DNA of 64,000 nt from Chalara sp. BL73 (Eukaryota > Ascomycota > Leotiomycetes > Helotiales), in the NCBI GenBank assembly GCA_918026815.1, contig CAKJVC010000153.1, forward strand, positions 186,001 to 250,000, given 5' to 3'. The translations under genes and the position numbers were made by a program. The notes beneath the pieces are model-generated. The model had not been told where the DNA came from, did no database searches, and worked only from the letters and a program-made list of their open reading frames with translations. The first letter of the stretch is position 1, and every line of letters begins with the position of its first letter. Positions 35,144 through 47,183 of this stretch are shown here, in pieces.

Positions 35144-37659
35144 TAACAAGTAATTACAAGAAAATCGAGCTCATCGATCCTGCGGGATCAGATATCGACC
35201 AGCAACAACGGTCTGCGATGGTATCTCGGCATGGGAGCAACCTGTTTCGACTCTGGCTCTAGTGCACATTTTGCCCCCGCTCCTATCTCCAGCAGTGAAG
35301 AGCCTTGTTGGTTCCACATTGTCTACGCTCAGCGGGCAATATCCAGTCTCCTCTACGACATGGTTTGGCAATAGTTCTTCTTTAAGTATACGCTACAGTA
35401 GCCCGCACTCGTTGGACCGCTTGGTGCAATCGCTACTCAGGTAGCAAAGCCCAACCACGGTAAAGCTGGTGAAGGGCGAGCAGAAGCTGTTTAGGTAGCC
35501 CTTACTATGCGTGCTCTTCAGTCCTTAGAGCCAACTCGCAATCAGCAAATTCCGCATCCCAAATGTCCCCAATTTACAGTCGCGTCAACACATTCTTTCT
35601 GAGGTCCTCCACATTCTAGTGCCTCTAGTCAACTCGGTCGAAGATGTGCAGTTCCGTAACGAAGTCACCAACCTCGCACATCCGGCTATTTCTACAAGAA
35701 ACTGCGTGCAGACAAGCGAGCCTAAACTGGGTGTTTTCCCAACCCTTGACCTCGCAATTCTTACCGACTGGCGCCTCTTGGTCGGCGGTGCAAATGCTGC
35801 AGACGCAGTATTTTCAACGCACCGTGTATTTTCACTCTTTTCCCATGTATCATCGCCAAGAAATTCCCGCTGAGTGTCAAGGCCCCCGGTGGCCCGCCCG
35901 GCAGCTGGCCAGAGTCGCAGCAGCAGCCTCAAGCGCTGGAGACTTGTATTAATCCTGAGACAATGCTGCGAGAGTCTTCGTCCTTGGTGATAAACGGGAA
36001 GATAGAAGAAAGAATGGAAAGAGGAATGGGTCGAGTAGTAGGAGAGAGTCTAGGGTTGGAAACAGGGCCATCGGCCTAATTACACATTGGAGTGAAGGGA
36101 AGTGGAGAGCTGTCGAGGAAAACCAAGCTTGTCAAGGTTATCAGCCTTATACATACAGTGAAAACAATAGTATCTTTCACGACCATCTTGTTCCCATCTC
36201 CGAGGTGGTATCTCTGCTCTGGAGAGAGGTCTTTGAACAAGAGTGGGCTGCATAGAGCATTTGCTGTGTTTTTGGCTAGTTGCGCTCCAGATTTAAGGAG
36301 TGAGAGGTGCTTATCCAACCGTGTCCGTCTTGATATAGCTTTCTACTTTTGTAGCCAATTCCTTGTTGGTGTCCCTCTCAAATGGGTTATCTTTGTTCAG
36401 CATATCATTGTGGATCTCGGGTGAGTGTCCGAACTAGCCTGGCCGCTGTCTGAGCTCGATTTACAAGAACGTATAGGTGATCCGGATATCTGGATTAAGT
36501 TAGATACACTGTATATATTTCCTTGCCCGACTTAGCCTACGCGCTTTTCTAGATTCAGCCCCTTGGGAGGTTCTTGATCGTCAATCGTGGTCATCTGATC
36601 ATGTTGAGACTCAGCATGAGGCTGGAGTTGCGCCTAGACGAATTAAAAGATATTTTAGCAGCTGAACACAGTAAACACCGTAAACTATTTAATAATTTCG
36701 TGCTATGTCCCGGCTCCGAGATTAGTATTCATCATGACGATTATAGTGACAACATAGTGAACCCATTAGATTAAGCCGCCCGGTAAGAATACTTAACTTT
36801 GGTAGTGGAAAGATAGTAACGGGTGGACCTTACTGAAGCCTTCGTAGTTGAAGGCATCATGGTCTCATGTGGGGACACTTATTGCTCGAAAATATAGCCA
36901 AGAAACAATTTCTTAATTAACAGACAGGGGCGGAATTAGGAGGAGATGCGCTTTTGAGGAATTTGAAAGAATATAGGAAGAGAATCCAGTGCGGCTTTTC
37001 GGTGAGACGAATTTAGGGTTAATTGAGGTGGAATCTACAAGACAAAACTGTCTTCAATATTGCCGCCGACGAAGGAAATGAGAACAATTTTCGATCTTTT
37101 TATGTTGTCCTGCGGTGCTCGTCTTAATAATGCTCAAAGAGCGAAATGCCATTCCCAAATATTTAATAAAGCAAGCCTCTAAAGATAGGATCATATGCGG
37201 TAAAGCCACTGCCTTCTCTAATGCTGTAGTACCAAGCTCCGACCACGGCCCTTCTAAGACCGAGCCTCACTCTTGGAACGCTGATGTCTAGAGTACCTTC
37301 TTGTTCCTTTTGCTAAATAGACTTTGCAAAAACAGAATTTCAACTTTCGTTTTTACCCTCAATCCACAGTAAAACCTGATAGTTGGCGTTCCCCTTTAGA
37401 ATATTCGAGATGTATCCAGATCCAGCTAGAATTTCCCTTCTCGGCCATTGCAATTCGATCCTGGTGTGCCTCCGTGCGATCAAAATTTTCCACAGATGCC
37501 TCCTCAAAACTGCACGTGATTATCAACTGACAAGCTCGAGCGGCTGTTAGAACAATCATAAATTAAAAAACTTCATGTATTTAAAATATTGCTAAATGAC
37601 ATGGTAAGCAAGCGGGCAACATTGGAAACCATACTTTTCCCGGCTAGTGGTTAAGAAAA
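35144..37659. other. Intergenic with a possible gene fragment
   Basis: The plus frame 35644-35952 reads like protein near its end (LQTQYFQRTVYFHSFPMYHR, then PAECQGPRWPARQLARV), but there is no start or partner exon that I can join. It may be the remnant of a gene. The rest (36-37.6 kb) shows nothing. Confidence 0.4.
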
Positions 37660-38700
37660 TTTACGCACCTTTGCATCCGCGAAGGTTCTTCACGCAAGAC
37701 TCGAGCCTTTGCCGTACATCTAGACCCTCCAGTACTTCCTTGTAGCAGCCCTGACCTTCTCCACGTCTTTTATTCTCCTCAAGGCCAACATTATCTAGAC
37801 CATGCCCAAAGTTAAACGAAAAAGATGCCTTCAGTCCGCGTTTTTGAGTAATCCTTGGGGCAATCTACCATTTCCTCTCACTATCCATTGTAATATGAAG
37901 TATCGTCTTGCCAACCTTAATTAAGTCATCCCCAAAACATTTCAAAAACGAAACGCCAGCACCCCCCCAAAAAACCAAGACACTTCATATTCTCTTCAAA
38001 TAACGATGCTTGTGTTCTTGTGCCAAACATCGCGAGCTTCACTACAAGGTTGATTAATAGGATTGTCTGCCCTAGCTGGGTCGTAGACAAAGTCTTCGTC
38101 CGCAATTATAATTTCGTCAAAAACAAAAAGTTGGAGGCCAAAGTCGCGCGTGCCGCTTCCTAGATTTTGCCTTGTTAAGTAATTCTATTTCTTGATACTT
38201 CTTGTAGCTTGACAGAATCATAATGCCATATGCTTACTTGTTAGTGCGACAAACAGAAATTTTAATAAAGTAAACTTTAGTCCTGTTCTTAATAAGAATT
38301 CTTAGTTTTACCTCTTAGCTAAAGAGCTGTATACATCTTACAAAAAGAGATCTGGATCTAATAACCTAGCAAAAAGCAAGTTCCTTGGCTCCAATACTGA
38401 TAACTTCACTGTCGAGACGGCTTTGAAGTTGGTCCTTCCAGTTCGCGCAGTGCTTTAGCTTAGTAAATATCCTCCGCGCTTGCTCTTCGTAAGCCCTCAT
38501 AAATTTACCAACAGACATTTCGAGATTTCCAAGCATCAAAGCTACAAAACTACCCGTAGATGTGCTTCCGATCATATCGAAATACTCGCAAGGTTTCAAA
38601 ATGGTCTCTGGATCGACAAACTCCGTAATCTGCTTAATTCTGAAAGTCCGAGAAAGCCGCCGCCGCCTAGTAATATCAAGCAAAAGCTCTTATAAAGGAC
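37660..38700 (-). pseudogene. Patatin-like phospholipase, decayed
   Basis: The minus strand keeps several landmarks of fungal patatin-like proteins out of frame with each other. Near 38650 the LDGGGVRGLS region is frame-shifted so that GGCGGCGGC reads as Arg codons. KPCEYFDMIGSTSTGSFVALMLGNLEMSVGKFMRAY follows (about 38480-38590); it contains the remains of the G-T-S-T-G nucleophile motif, with the last Gly changed to Ser. Further on come DPARADNPI near 38070, IKVGKTILHI near 37905, GHGLDNVGLEEN near 37800 and a C-terminal LESCVKNLR near 37690. Stops and shifts separate them. Patatin domains hydrolyse lipids and are frequent in fungal immune-like (NLR) proteins; nothing of a partner domain is visible. 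Confidence 0.75.
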
Positions 38701-40295
38701 TGCTTCGAAACTTGTGGACTTACGGACATTTAATAATAGAATCGAATTTATTAACTAATCGGTAATTCATTTGCTTTTTTTCTTAGGCAAGAGGACATAC
38801 TAGAGCAAGGGACAGTTATGGTGTGAAATATCCCTACAAAACTGGTGCATACGTCTTTCGAATTGTGCCTAAACATCGCAGTTCTAGTAAACACTTTTCA
38901 ACAGCTAAACAAACCGAGTTTTATTTTCGATTTTTTTTGTTACATGTCCAACTGTTTTGTATAAGCACGCGACTGTCGATTGTATATCGGCCCGGAAGTC
39001 TAGGATGGACATGAATATCTCTGACACTTATTTCACGGCTCCAGATACTGTCCCGGCAGTTACGTGCTAGGTGGCCATTTTACCACCTACAGCTTATAAA
39101 AGGCAACACCAAAAGCACTAGGCTTAGAATTACAGGTGTGGCATAACTTACAATTTGTGGAGTTGGAGGTTTTAGTTGTTACCGCCTATATGTCTCCTCA
39201 CCTATAAATAGAAGATCTTGACAGGAGTTGGAAGTCTAGTGAGAATTAGGTGCATCACGTGTATCAAATTGACCCCAATAACAAGTAGTCGCCTACTATT
39301 TGAGTTGAGTACGAAGCTCTTATCTGAAGAGATACCAGCTACTTATATAGAACCCTCGTGTCTTGTTGGAGTCTTGGAGTCCTATGGACTCCGGAGCCCT
39401 CAGGGAGCCTGCCCTCCCCTAACTAGGTTACTTAGTGCCTTTTATAACAACATAATGTTGTCCCAGGAGGCCCGACACTCCTGGCGCACTAGGACTTCTT
39501 AAAACACCATTCCCTGGGAGCTGCTCTCAACCCAGGACGGCCTCCTAGGAACTCTTGGGGTCTCGTGGTGTCTGCGCGCTTGTGGCCATCGAGTCGTAAC
39601 AAATTAATAATTCGGATTTTCATAATTTTCTAGACGTGAAATCACGCTACAGTTATAGTCTGCAAAGAAAAGAATGCGATACTGGGTATCAAATGCCTAA
39701 TTTGGTCAGATATACCTAAACAATCTGCCGAGTAATTCCAGTCTAATATTACATCTTGAATCAATCTAAGCAATTTTTTTTTTAATTTAATATCTCTCAT
39801 AGCCTGTGATTAGGCTTGTGGACTCGCTGGGAATATATGATAATATAAGGTACTTTAAGTTATCGCGGCACTTATATGAGCCAACCAGCACCTTGGAGGG
39901 AAGTTTGTTGCCAACCCCACAGTTACCTTGGGCATTTGCCGTACGTAGCCCTAAGACAGCCGTGGAGCCGGTCTATGCAAATCACCAAATCGTCATATCA
40001 CCAGACAATACTCCTGGGTTAGGGGGGTGAGCTGATTCGCCTATTGAGCAGATCTGAACCACTTTGTTCCCATTTTATTATTATCGATTTGTCGTTGCCG
40101 CGATATTTAATATGGAACAGAGTTCTCTTGTCTGAGCTGAATGTGGAAGTTGGAAATGCCGCTACATGGAATTCAAGGCAGTTCCAAGATTATAAGAGTT
40201 GAGTGGACACCAGATAACGTCTCTCTACTTTGAATACTTCTACGAGCTTCTAGTTTCCTACTATTAGAAGCGTCCAGACTAGGTCCATATCCGAG
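38701..40295. other. Intergenic with repeat fragments
   Basis: No gene recognised. Contains one copy of a 33-bp motif (39144-39176) that recurs at 41897-41930 on the other side of the DUF1996 gene. Poly-T near 39773. Confidence 0.5.
39144..39176 (+). repeat. Copy 1 of a direct repeat flanking the DUF1996 gene
   Basis: taacttacaattt-gtggagttggaggttttagt matches the copy at 41897-41930 with a few changes and one gap. The two are about 2.75 kb apart in the same orientation. Confidence 0.6.
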
Positions 40296-41444
40296 ATGAA
40301 GCCGCTCTTCGCTGTCCTTGCGCTTATTGCGTCTGTTCAGGGCGGCCTTCGCTTTCCATGTTCAACTCTAACCATTCAACGCCTTGACCCCGTAGTTCAG
40401 CCAGGCTTGAGCCCGTCCACTCACGTTCACCACATCGTTGGTGGGAATGCTTTTAACGCTACCATGACAGGCGATGTTGGCGCCAGGGCCACTTGCACTA
40501 CTTGCCAAATGTCGGAGGACTTTTCTAACTACTGGACTGCGGTCTTATACTTTAGACACCCTACCAACGGCTCTTATCACCGTGTGTCAGTTATTCCGGT
40601 TCAACCTCTATTGGGAAATTCAGGCGGCACCCAAGGAGGAATTACTGTCTATTATACTCAGTTCGACTTAAGCAGAGATAACCTAAAGCAGCAACCTATT
40701 AAATCTTTCCCGCCGGTATGTGCACTAATGTTCTACTGCCATTTAAATTCTAATAATCCATAGGGATTCCGTATGACAGTGGGCAACCCAGCTACAACCT
40801 CACGTCCTCAGGTCGGCCTGCGTTACCAGTGCCTCCAGAGTAACGGAAACAGAGGCCCAGAAATGTCTGACTTCCCTACTTCACCATGCCCTGGTGGCAT
40901 ATTCACTACTCACCACTTCCCTGCGTCAGTAGCCTGTTTACTCTGCGATGTGAGCTTATTCTAACTATACATAGATGCTGGGATGGTAAAAACCTTGATA
41001 GTCCTGATCACCAGTCTCATATGTACAACACTATTACTTTAGACGGCTTCACAAACGCTCCTAAATGTCCGGCATCTCATCCTGTTCGTATGCCACAGGT
41101 GACCTACGAGACAGTCTGGGATACGAGCAAATTCAACAGCATGTGGCCCTCCGGTAGGCCTAATCCTTTTGTGTGGAGTTTTGAGGGTGGTAGTGGCGGC
41201 ACCCATGCCGATTATATGTTCGGCTGGAAGGGCGATGCGCTGCAGCGGGCGATGGACAAGTCCGAGTGCTTTTACGACGGCTGCGGTTCCATCACAAAGC
41301 AGCCTATGACCACTGCAAACCAGTGCACCGTTAAGGATATGGTTGGTGAGGAAACTCTTGGATGTAGGTTTTGAGACACTCTGCCACCTGATCTATGAAC
41401 GCTAACTTGTAGTAGGGCTCCGTTCGCTCCCGGGTATGGCATAA
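40296..41444 (+). CDS. Secreted DUF1996 protein
   Basis: Four exons (40296-40715, 40764-40924, 40975-41363, 41416-41444) give 332 residues. Introns are 48, 50 and 52 bp with consistent phases; the tiny last exon restores the family end GWLRSLPGMA in place of a premature stop at 41374. Signal peptide MKPLFAVLALIASVQG. Family pattern: RLDPVVQPGLSPSTHVHHIVGGNAF, CTTCQMSEDFSNYWTAVLYF, GFRMTVGNP, ACWDGKNLDSPDHQSHM, CPASHPVRMPQVTYETVWDT. DUF1996 proteins are secreted in large numbers by filamentous fungi; several act at the wall or on wood decay, but the molecular role is not settled. It lacks the C-terminal WSC domain some members have. Confidence 0.9.
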
Positions 41445-42743
41445 TTGATCTAAGTTGTTAAGAATTTGTAGTCAACTCTATGGTGATTTTCCCTGCTATT
41501 AAAACCCAAGCTCGTTCATAAGAAGTTGAGGATATAATATTCAATTTAGTTTGATTAGTAGCGCATCTTTATTTATTTATACTGCTTTTGTAAACCACTG
41601 AAAAAGTCCCAAAGCTATTTTAACCAACTAGAAACCTACGTAACATATCATTGAAAACTTGATTCCTGCGCTAGGGCTATTTTACAGTAAAAGATAAAAT
41701 GATAAAAATTGCGTACGACTTCCTATCTGCTATAAGTGAGCACTAACACCGCTGCTATACATGGCCAGTTTATACGAATGTTATTTCAATAACAAAAATA
41801 TAGGACTAACATATGGAAATGTGGGCTAAGCCTTCAAATTTCAGGCTGTAGGGTTAAGCGAACCCTAACCGCACGGCCAGTGGCGTTTAATACCCCTAAC
41901 TTACAATTTAACGGAGTTAGAGGTTTTAGTGGAGTCAAGTGTTACAACCACCCGCTTTACCAGACGACTATTAGCAGCAACAACTTAATAGCACCAGTGT
42001 ATAACCGGCATTATAAAAACTTGATCACTAGACAAACATTCTACATCTAAGGCATTTTTTAATTAAAAATTACAATAACCAAATTGAAGTGTTGTTAAAA
42101 AGTAAGTATTTTATATAGCAATATTGTAAATTTTAATAACTAGTAGAAAAAATACTATTAAAGTTGGTCAATACAGACTGTTATTCGTCGAAGAGCCTTT
42201 ACTTTCGGAACACACAGAAGGCACACAGCATATATCACGGCAAAAGATTGCTTCGGTCTCTTTCGGCTAGCGTACATACGGCGGTTCCTGGGGATCGAAG
42301 TATCAATATCTTACAGCCGGTATTGCACACCATTAAGAACGCTACGGCTATAACGGAGGCTTATAATCTCGCTATCGTTCGCTGCCTACTAGGTCTAATA
42401 GCTCTCACAACCTACGTGTAATTTGCACTGTCAACCAGAACACTGCTGGGCACGATTTTACCACATATATCCGAAATAAAAAGGATTGAGCTGTAAATGA
42501 AGAAGATATCGGCGCTCTAGAAGGTACATGAATTAGGGCTGAAGTGGATGAAGAGGCGTGTGAGGGAGCTTGCGGCTAGCACGGCTAGGACAACTGAATT
42601 CTGGGGCAAAGGCGGGGCTAAATATTAACCTCTCCTTCTATAATTGATCACAGAGTAGTGGCTTATCACAACCATTTTTTTTGGTTGCGGCAGATGCCCA
42701 GTGATATTAGGTTTGAATTCCGTTTAACACTCTGAGTAAAAGA
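41445..42743. other. Intergenic, AT-rich
   Basis: Contains copy 2 of the flanking repeat (41897-41930). An 85-codon plus frame at 42164-42421 has no known resemblance. Confidence 0.5.
41897..41930 (+). repeat. Copy 2 of the direct repeat flanking the DUF1996 gene
   Basis: taacttacaatttaacggagttagaggttttagt; see copy 1 at 39144. Confidence 0.6.
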
Positions 42744-44528
42744 TTAATTCGATGTCTCTGGAGCTAAATCTCTCCATAATTGGCAGCGGTCAATCAGCTT
42801 AGGAGGCATATCTTCCATTGCTGTCATATTTGTCTGCAACCTCAATATCTGCCCCCGCCTCCCCCATGACTCCCAGTACGGGGCATCATAATACCGGAAT
42901 GTGTTGGGATTAAGAGCCCTTACAAAACTGATATAATAGTTCATTACTATCGGCACGATTGCAGCGTTTGTGGTTGTGTAAGATGGTGCTATGGTCAACG
43001 GCCAGCTGGTCGATTCGAGACCGAAGATAGCGGGCGTCTCAACGGTGTGAGGAGTACCCAGCCCTGCCGCTTCTAACGAAGGATCGATAAACTTGAACCG
43101 ATACAGCCAGGCATTGCTTGGCAGGAACCCAGCTTGAGCCTCGAACATCTGATATCCAGGACATGTGAAAAAACTATCCCCCATGGCCGCAGATGCGGAC
43201 GGAAAGTATCTATTGTGGAGAGGCACTGGGGGCTCTAATGGGTATGCATCATTGATAATATCAAGTTGCTCGTTATCCAAATTTGGCCACAAGCTTTTCA
43301 AAAATATCGAGACTTGAGCTGGCGAAGATGCATTGGGAGCAAAAAAACTGCCCTCGTTGGTATCAGTGGCGATGAACAAAGGTAGATGTAGGAATCTACC
43401 AGCCACAAAAGTATCGTAAAATCTACCAGGGACAATGCCACCATCGATGACAGGCAGCCAGTACCATAGTGGTAATGGCCCTTGGTTAGCCCCAGAATGG
43501 AAATGTACAATGTTGCCTCCTTGTATTATGGAAAGATCCTTGGAGCGTAGGCAATCCATTGGCCTTGGCCCAGAGCATCCCGTGTCATTCAAGAAGAGAT
43601 CAAACTGGAACTCAGTCTCGTCTACGGTGAGCACCATTGGCCAGAAGCTGGATTCAGCTATTGCTCCTTTGAAGAGCTTCTCATCCCGACCTCCATATGC
43701 CGTGAGATGGTGGGCCACAGATCCCGCTCCGGCAGACGCACCATGGATGACAACCTGGTTAGGATCTCCGCCAAACTGGATGGCTGGTGCGTTAGTTGTT
43801 CAATCCTCTCCGCGCGCAGGAGATCGTTCAACCCACTTTTCTAATGTACCGCTGTACCCAACGAAGCAACTTCCGCTGGTCCAGAAGGCCAACATTTAGA
43901 TCACCGTTCTTTTGGACTTCCTTAGCAGCCAAGAAACCCAAAGCGCCGACTCGATAGTTAAAGTTGACCAAAATCAGATTGTAACCAGATTTTTTGACTA
44001 CTTCGGTGCCATTGTAGTTACCATTCGCATTTTGCGCGTAACCACCACCTTGGATATAAATCCAGATGGGTAGATTAGAGTTTGGTGTCGCTTTCGAGGG
44101 GGTGAATATGTTAACGAATAAACAATCTTCATTAAGTTCTGCTGATATTTTTTGACCTACTCCTATGCAAAGAGGCCCGAACTAAAGAGAGCCATTAGCA
44201 GTTGACATGCTGCAAAAAAGCGGATATAGAGATAACGGTTATGCCCTTAACAAAGCTAATCTTCCCTTACTGCCGATGCATCTTGAACCCCTTCTTCATG
44301 CACAGGATCAATTGGAGCACGAAATCGTCGATCCGCAAGTGGAGGAGCAGCATACCTCATTCCGAGGTACTGGTCAACACCCGCGGAGAGCCGTGTTCCT
44401 CGATAAACTGCGTAACCTAGGTTGACAGTTGCACTGCCGTCTCCTAATTCTCGTAGACTGCTTGCAGGCTGCAGCGTTACACTGGCAACGGCCCTCTCAA
44501 AAATAAATAGTAGAAGAAATAACTTCAT
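42744..44528 (-). CDS. Type-B carboxylesterase/lipase, secreted
   Basis: Three exons (44271-44528, 43837-44181, 42744-43775) give 544 residues, the usual length. Introns are 89 bp (GTAAGG...CTTTAG) and 61 bp (GTGGGT...CCAG); each keeps the frame. Signal peptide MKLFLLLFIFERAVA. Motifs in order: YLGMRYAAPPLADRRFRAP, NEDCLFVNIFTP, IYIQGGGYAQNANGNYNGT (oxyanion GGG), VNFNYRVGALGF, FGGDPNQVVIHGASAGAGSVA with nucleophile Ser, ATDTNEGSFF with acid Glu, and GLGTPHTVETPAIFG with the His. It would hydrolyse esters outside the cell or in the secretory route. A TCG-N5-CGA site lies 50 bp upstream of the ATG, the same motif found before two genes of the RiPP-like group at 52.8-64 kb. Confidence 0.85.
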
Positions 44529-44577
44529 CGTTCAGCACCAGATCCACTCAAGAAAAGCAGTAAAATCCTACGAGCGC

Positions 44578-44588
44578 TCGCAACTCGA
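44578..44588. promoter_or_regulatory. TCG-N5-CGA site (AflR-type) before the carboxylesterase
   Basis: TCGCAACTCGA, 50 bp upstream of the start codon at 44528. TCG-N5-CGA is the established core recognised by AflR-type Zn2Cys6 dimers in Aspergillus; binding by the regulator at 52779-54120 is inferred. Confidence 0.45.
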
Positions 44589-47183
44589 TTGCTTCGACAA
44601 GCACTTTAACTTGAATAGGATAGCCTTTAACCGGAAAGATTTGGATACAGATCCGATTGCCAGCAAGTTATACGGATTGTTGAGCAACCCTCAATTATGG
44701 GCCTTCTGACGCATTCCCGCTCTTGCGGGCCGGGTATATTGACCGGGGAATAAAACCCTTTGGATAATCCGGTAGTCAGCAGTTTGGCAGCGAATTAAGG
44801 TGGGGAAACGCAGGGATAGTTACCAAATTTGGTATTGGACATAGTGCTTATTGCTAACGTTTTTCTGTACTGAGTTAGCCTGCAACGCTAGCGGATGTGC
44901 TACTAGCAAGGATATTTGGAACGGAAAAACTTAGGAATGCCACCAATAGCAGTAAACAGGCCATGATTCATGATTATAATTCATATATAGGAGAGCCTCG
45001 AGAATCAACTTTTCTTCCTCCCCCAGATGTTCAGGCAGAGTCTCTAAAACTTTCTCACGCTTATGGTCCATATCTCCTGCCCCAAAAGCCCATATTACCA
45101 ACCACACCGGAAGCAACGAAACTCCCAAAGTCCAAAGTTGATATATGCCCCGCCAACTCAAAACTGGCCTGTAATTCTCTTTCACGGCTAGTTATTATGT
45201 GTGTCCGAAATGTGTTTCAGGTTAACACGAAGGGGTTTAAGCCTCTTTGCTCCTTCGCTAAAATGGCATTAAGGCCAGTTCTCATTTGCAATATGATATC
45301 CATGCGCGCATCATCAGAGTCAATATCTGGACTAGGACAAAGGTGACCAGAAGTAGAGTAATGCAGATGTTACGGTCAAGAAAGGCTTACGCTTCGAAAA
45401 CAGTGCCAAAGATAGGTCTAGATACCGCGTGGATATCATGGCCAAGGAAAAGGATGTGTGGAGGTGCAAGATGTAGTAAAGAAGCGGCTTATACTTGAGG
45501 CGTATAGGAAATTTCTCCAGAACGGCATATCGCCTGCTTTGGACATAATTCTCAATTGCCCTACAGCTCAGTCTTTCATCGAGCCTGTTCCCTCTCTTCA
45601 ATTAAATGGAACCATTAAAGGATGGCGTACTTTGTGTGGGCTGGAACCTGGCACATCGTGCAGTCATCATCGCCCTCTTTTGGCGTGATTCGAACTAAGA
45701 AGGGACAATTGCCATGCCTATATTTGAGAGAGACTCAGTTTTAAAAAGACTATGCAGATATAGCACATGGTCTGATAGAGGGGTTCCTTGAAAGGTTGAA
45801 ACCGCAATGCCTATTCTCTCAGAGACCCATCGGTCGGGATTCCTTTTATCACCTAGTCGCTTGCCTTCTCGGGAAGGAAATTCAACTGATGTCAGGGTAA
45901 TAAGCACATGAAGGCTCCAACCGCGTGTAAATCACCTGCTTCTCTGAAAAGCTGACTCCTGAGTATTCTCGGAAAGTCGGTCGTACGTTTCCGCTTAGCT
46001 ATTAAAATATCTGACATATAGAAGTTTCCTGATTCAAAACTGTGCAAAACAGTCTTTCTATTGTTGAAGTATCTTGGGCAGGAGGAGAATGTGGCGTACT
46101 ATCGGAGGTCTGAGGGCACATTGGCATAGATCGGTGCAGCTATGATGATTGCATGTAGGTAAGCGTGTAGATCCATATTTCTAGTACGCATGTCTGTGAC
46201 GGTAGAATTCATCGCCATGTGTGTGCTAGTAAACCGGGTCACAACACACTGTATATGCTTGAGTTAGTCTTGGGTGAAGTCTGTAGAACTGGCAAGGAAA
46301 ATATAAGGAGCAAGGCGTCTCGACCCACTCTACTAAAACAGCTGGTGGCTGAGGTAGGTTTAGGCACCCCCATACGCAACGCTGCCTAACACGAAGCTCC
46401 GGGTGCAATTGCTGGCCAGTGTCGCCCTCACTCCACAGCTTCATCTCAATAAGTTTCCCTCGAAAAATCCTACACAGCCTAAGTCCTGCGAGACGATCCT
46501 CTCTTGACAAGCAAACATCAAAATGCCCAAGGGGCTGCTCCTTCGGGGAAGCAAAGTGGCAATAGCATTCAGAGCATACAGTGCGTTGCAGGTATACAAG
46601 ATGAGATATTAGCAATGTCTTGAAAAGAACGCGGGCACGAGACATGGCAGGTGGAGTGCAGAACCAACGCCGTACAAAATAATTCGAGCGTCGGCTGGAA
46701 AATCATCCCTGGTGATTTCTGCCTAGCCTCTCGAGCCTGTAGTCATCTCCGACTCGGAACCAGAACCTGAAGGCAATGGCGACCATTAAACCAAGGCGTG
46801 TCCTGGTCCCCTACTTAGTCCAGGAGACATCACTGTCGATGGCAGTAGCTCACAATAGTGAGAGGGATAAGACGGGGGAGAGGAGAGATGGCGGGACGGG
46901 ACGAGAACCACGCAGGATCTAGTCGCAGATATGCAGATAAACGGAGTTTTAAGGCGGGTCTTTATCTGAGGTATTGAGACTGCGAATCCTCCTTTGAACC
47001 GCTATTCGAACCCACCTGCGAAGTGTTCTCTGCTTGTGCGAAGCATTAGCAACATTTTTCGTATATATGCAGATGTGGCAGCAGAACAACCTCTCCATTT
47101 TCTTTCCAGCCGTATTTGGGATTCTTGCTGATTCTCACTGAATCTCTCGACCATAATCTCTGGACCTAAACATGAACCTCCAA
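44589..47183. other. Intergenic, possible remnants
   Basis: Minus-strand stretches at about 44930-45600 read in pieces like protein (MDIILQMRTGLNAILAKEQ, then FELAGHISTLDFGSFVASG in another frame) with stops between; this may be a decayed gene that I cannot name. A Cys-rich 139-codon minus frame at 46226-46645 has no recognisable motif. No intact gene. Confidence 0.4.

Noticed and set aside
41364..41374. DUF1996 gene ending at the TGA at 41374
   Set aside because: A GTAGGT donor just before it and an acceptor at 41415 restore the family's usual C-terminal GWLxxLPGM ending.
46226..46645. 139-codon Cys-rich minus frame
   Set aside because: No signal peptide, no family pattern, no supporting neighbour.
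46985..47005. tRNA T-arm-like GGGTTCGAAT on the minus strand
   Set aside because: The flanking bases do not form a T stem, and no acceptor or anticodon arm can be drawn.
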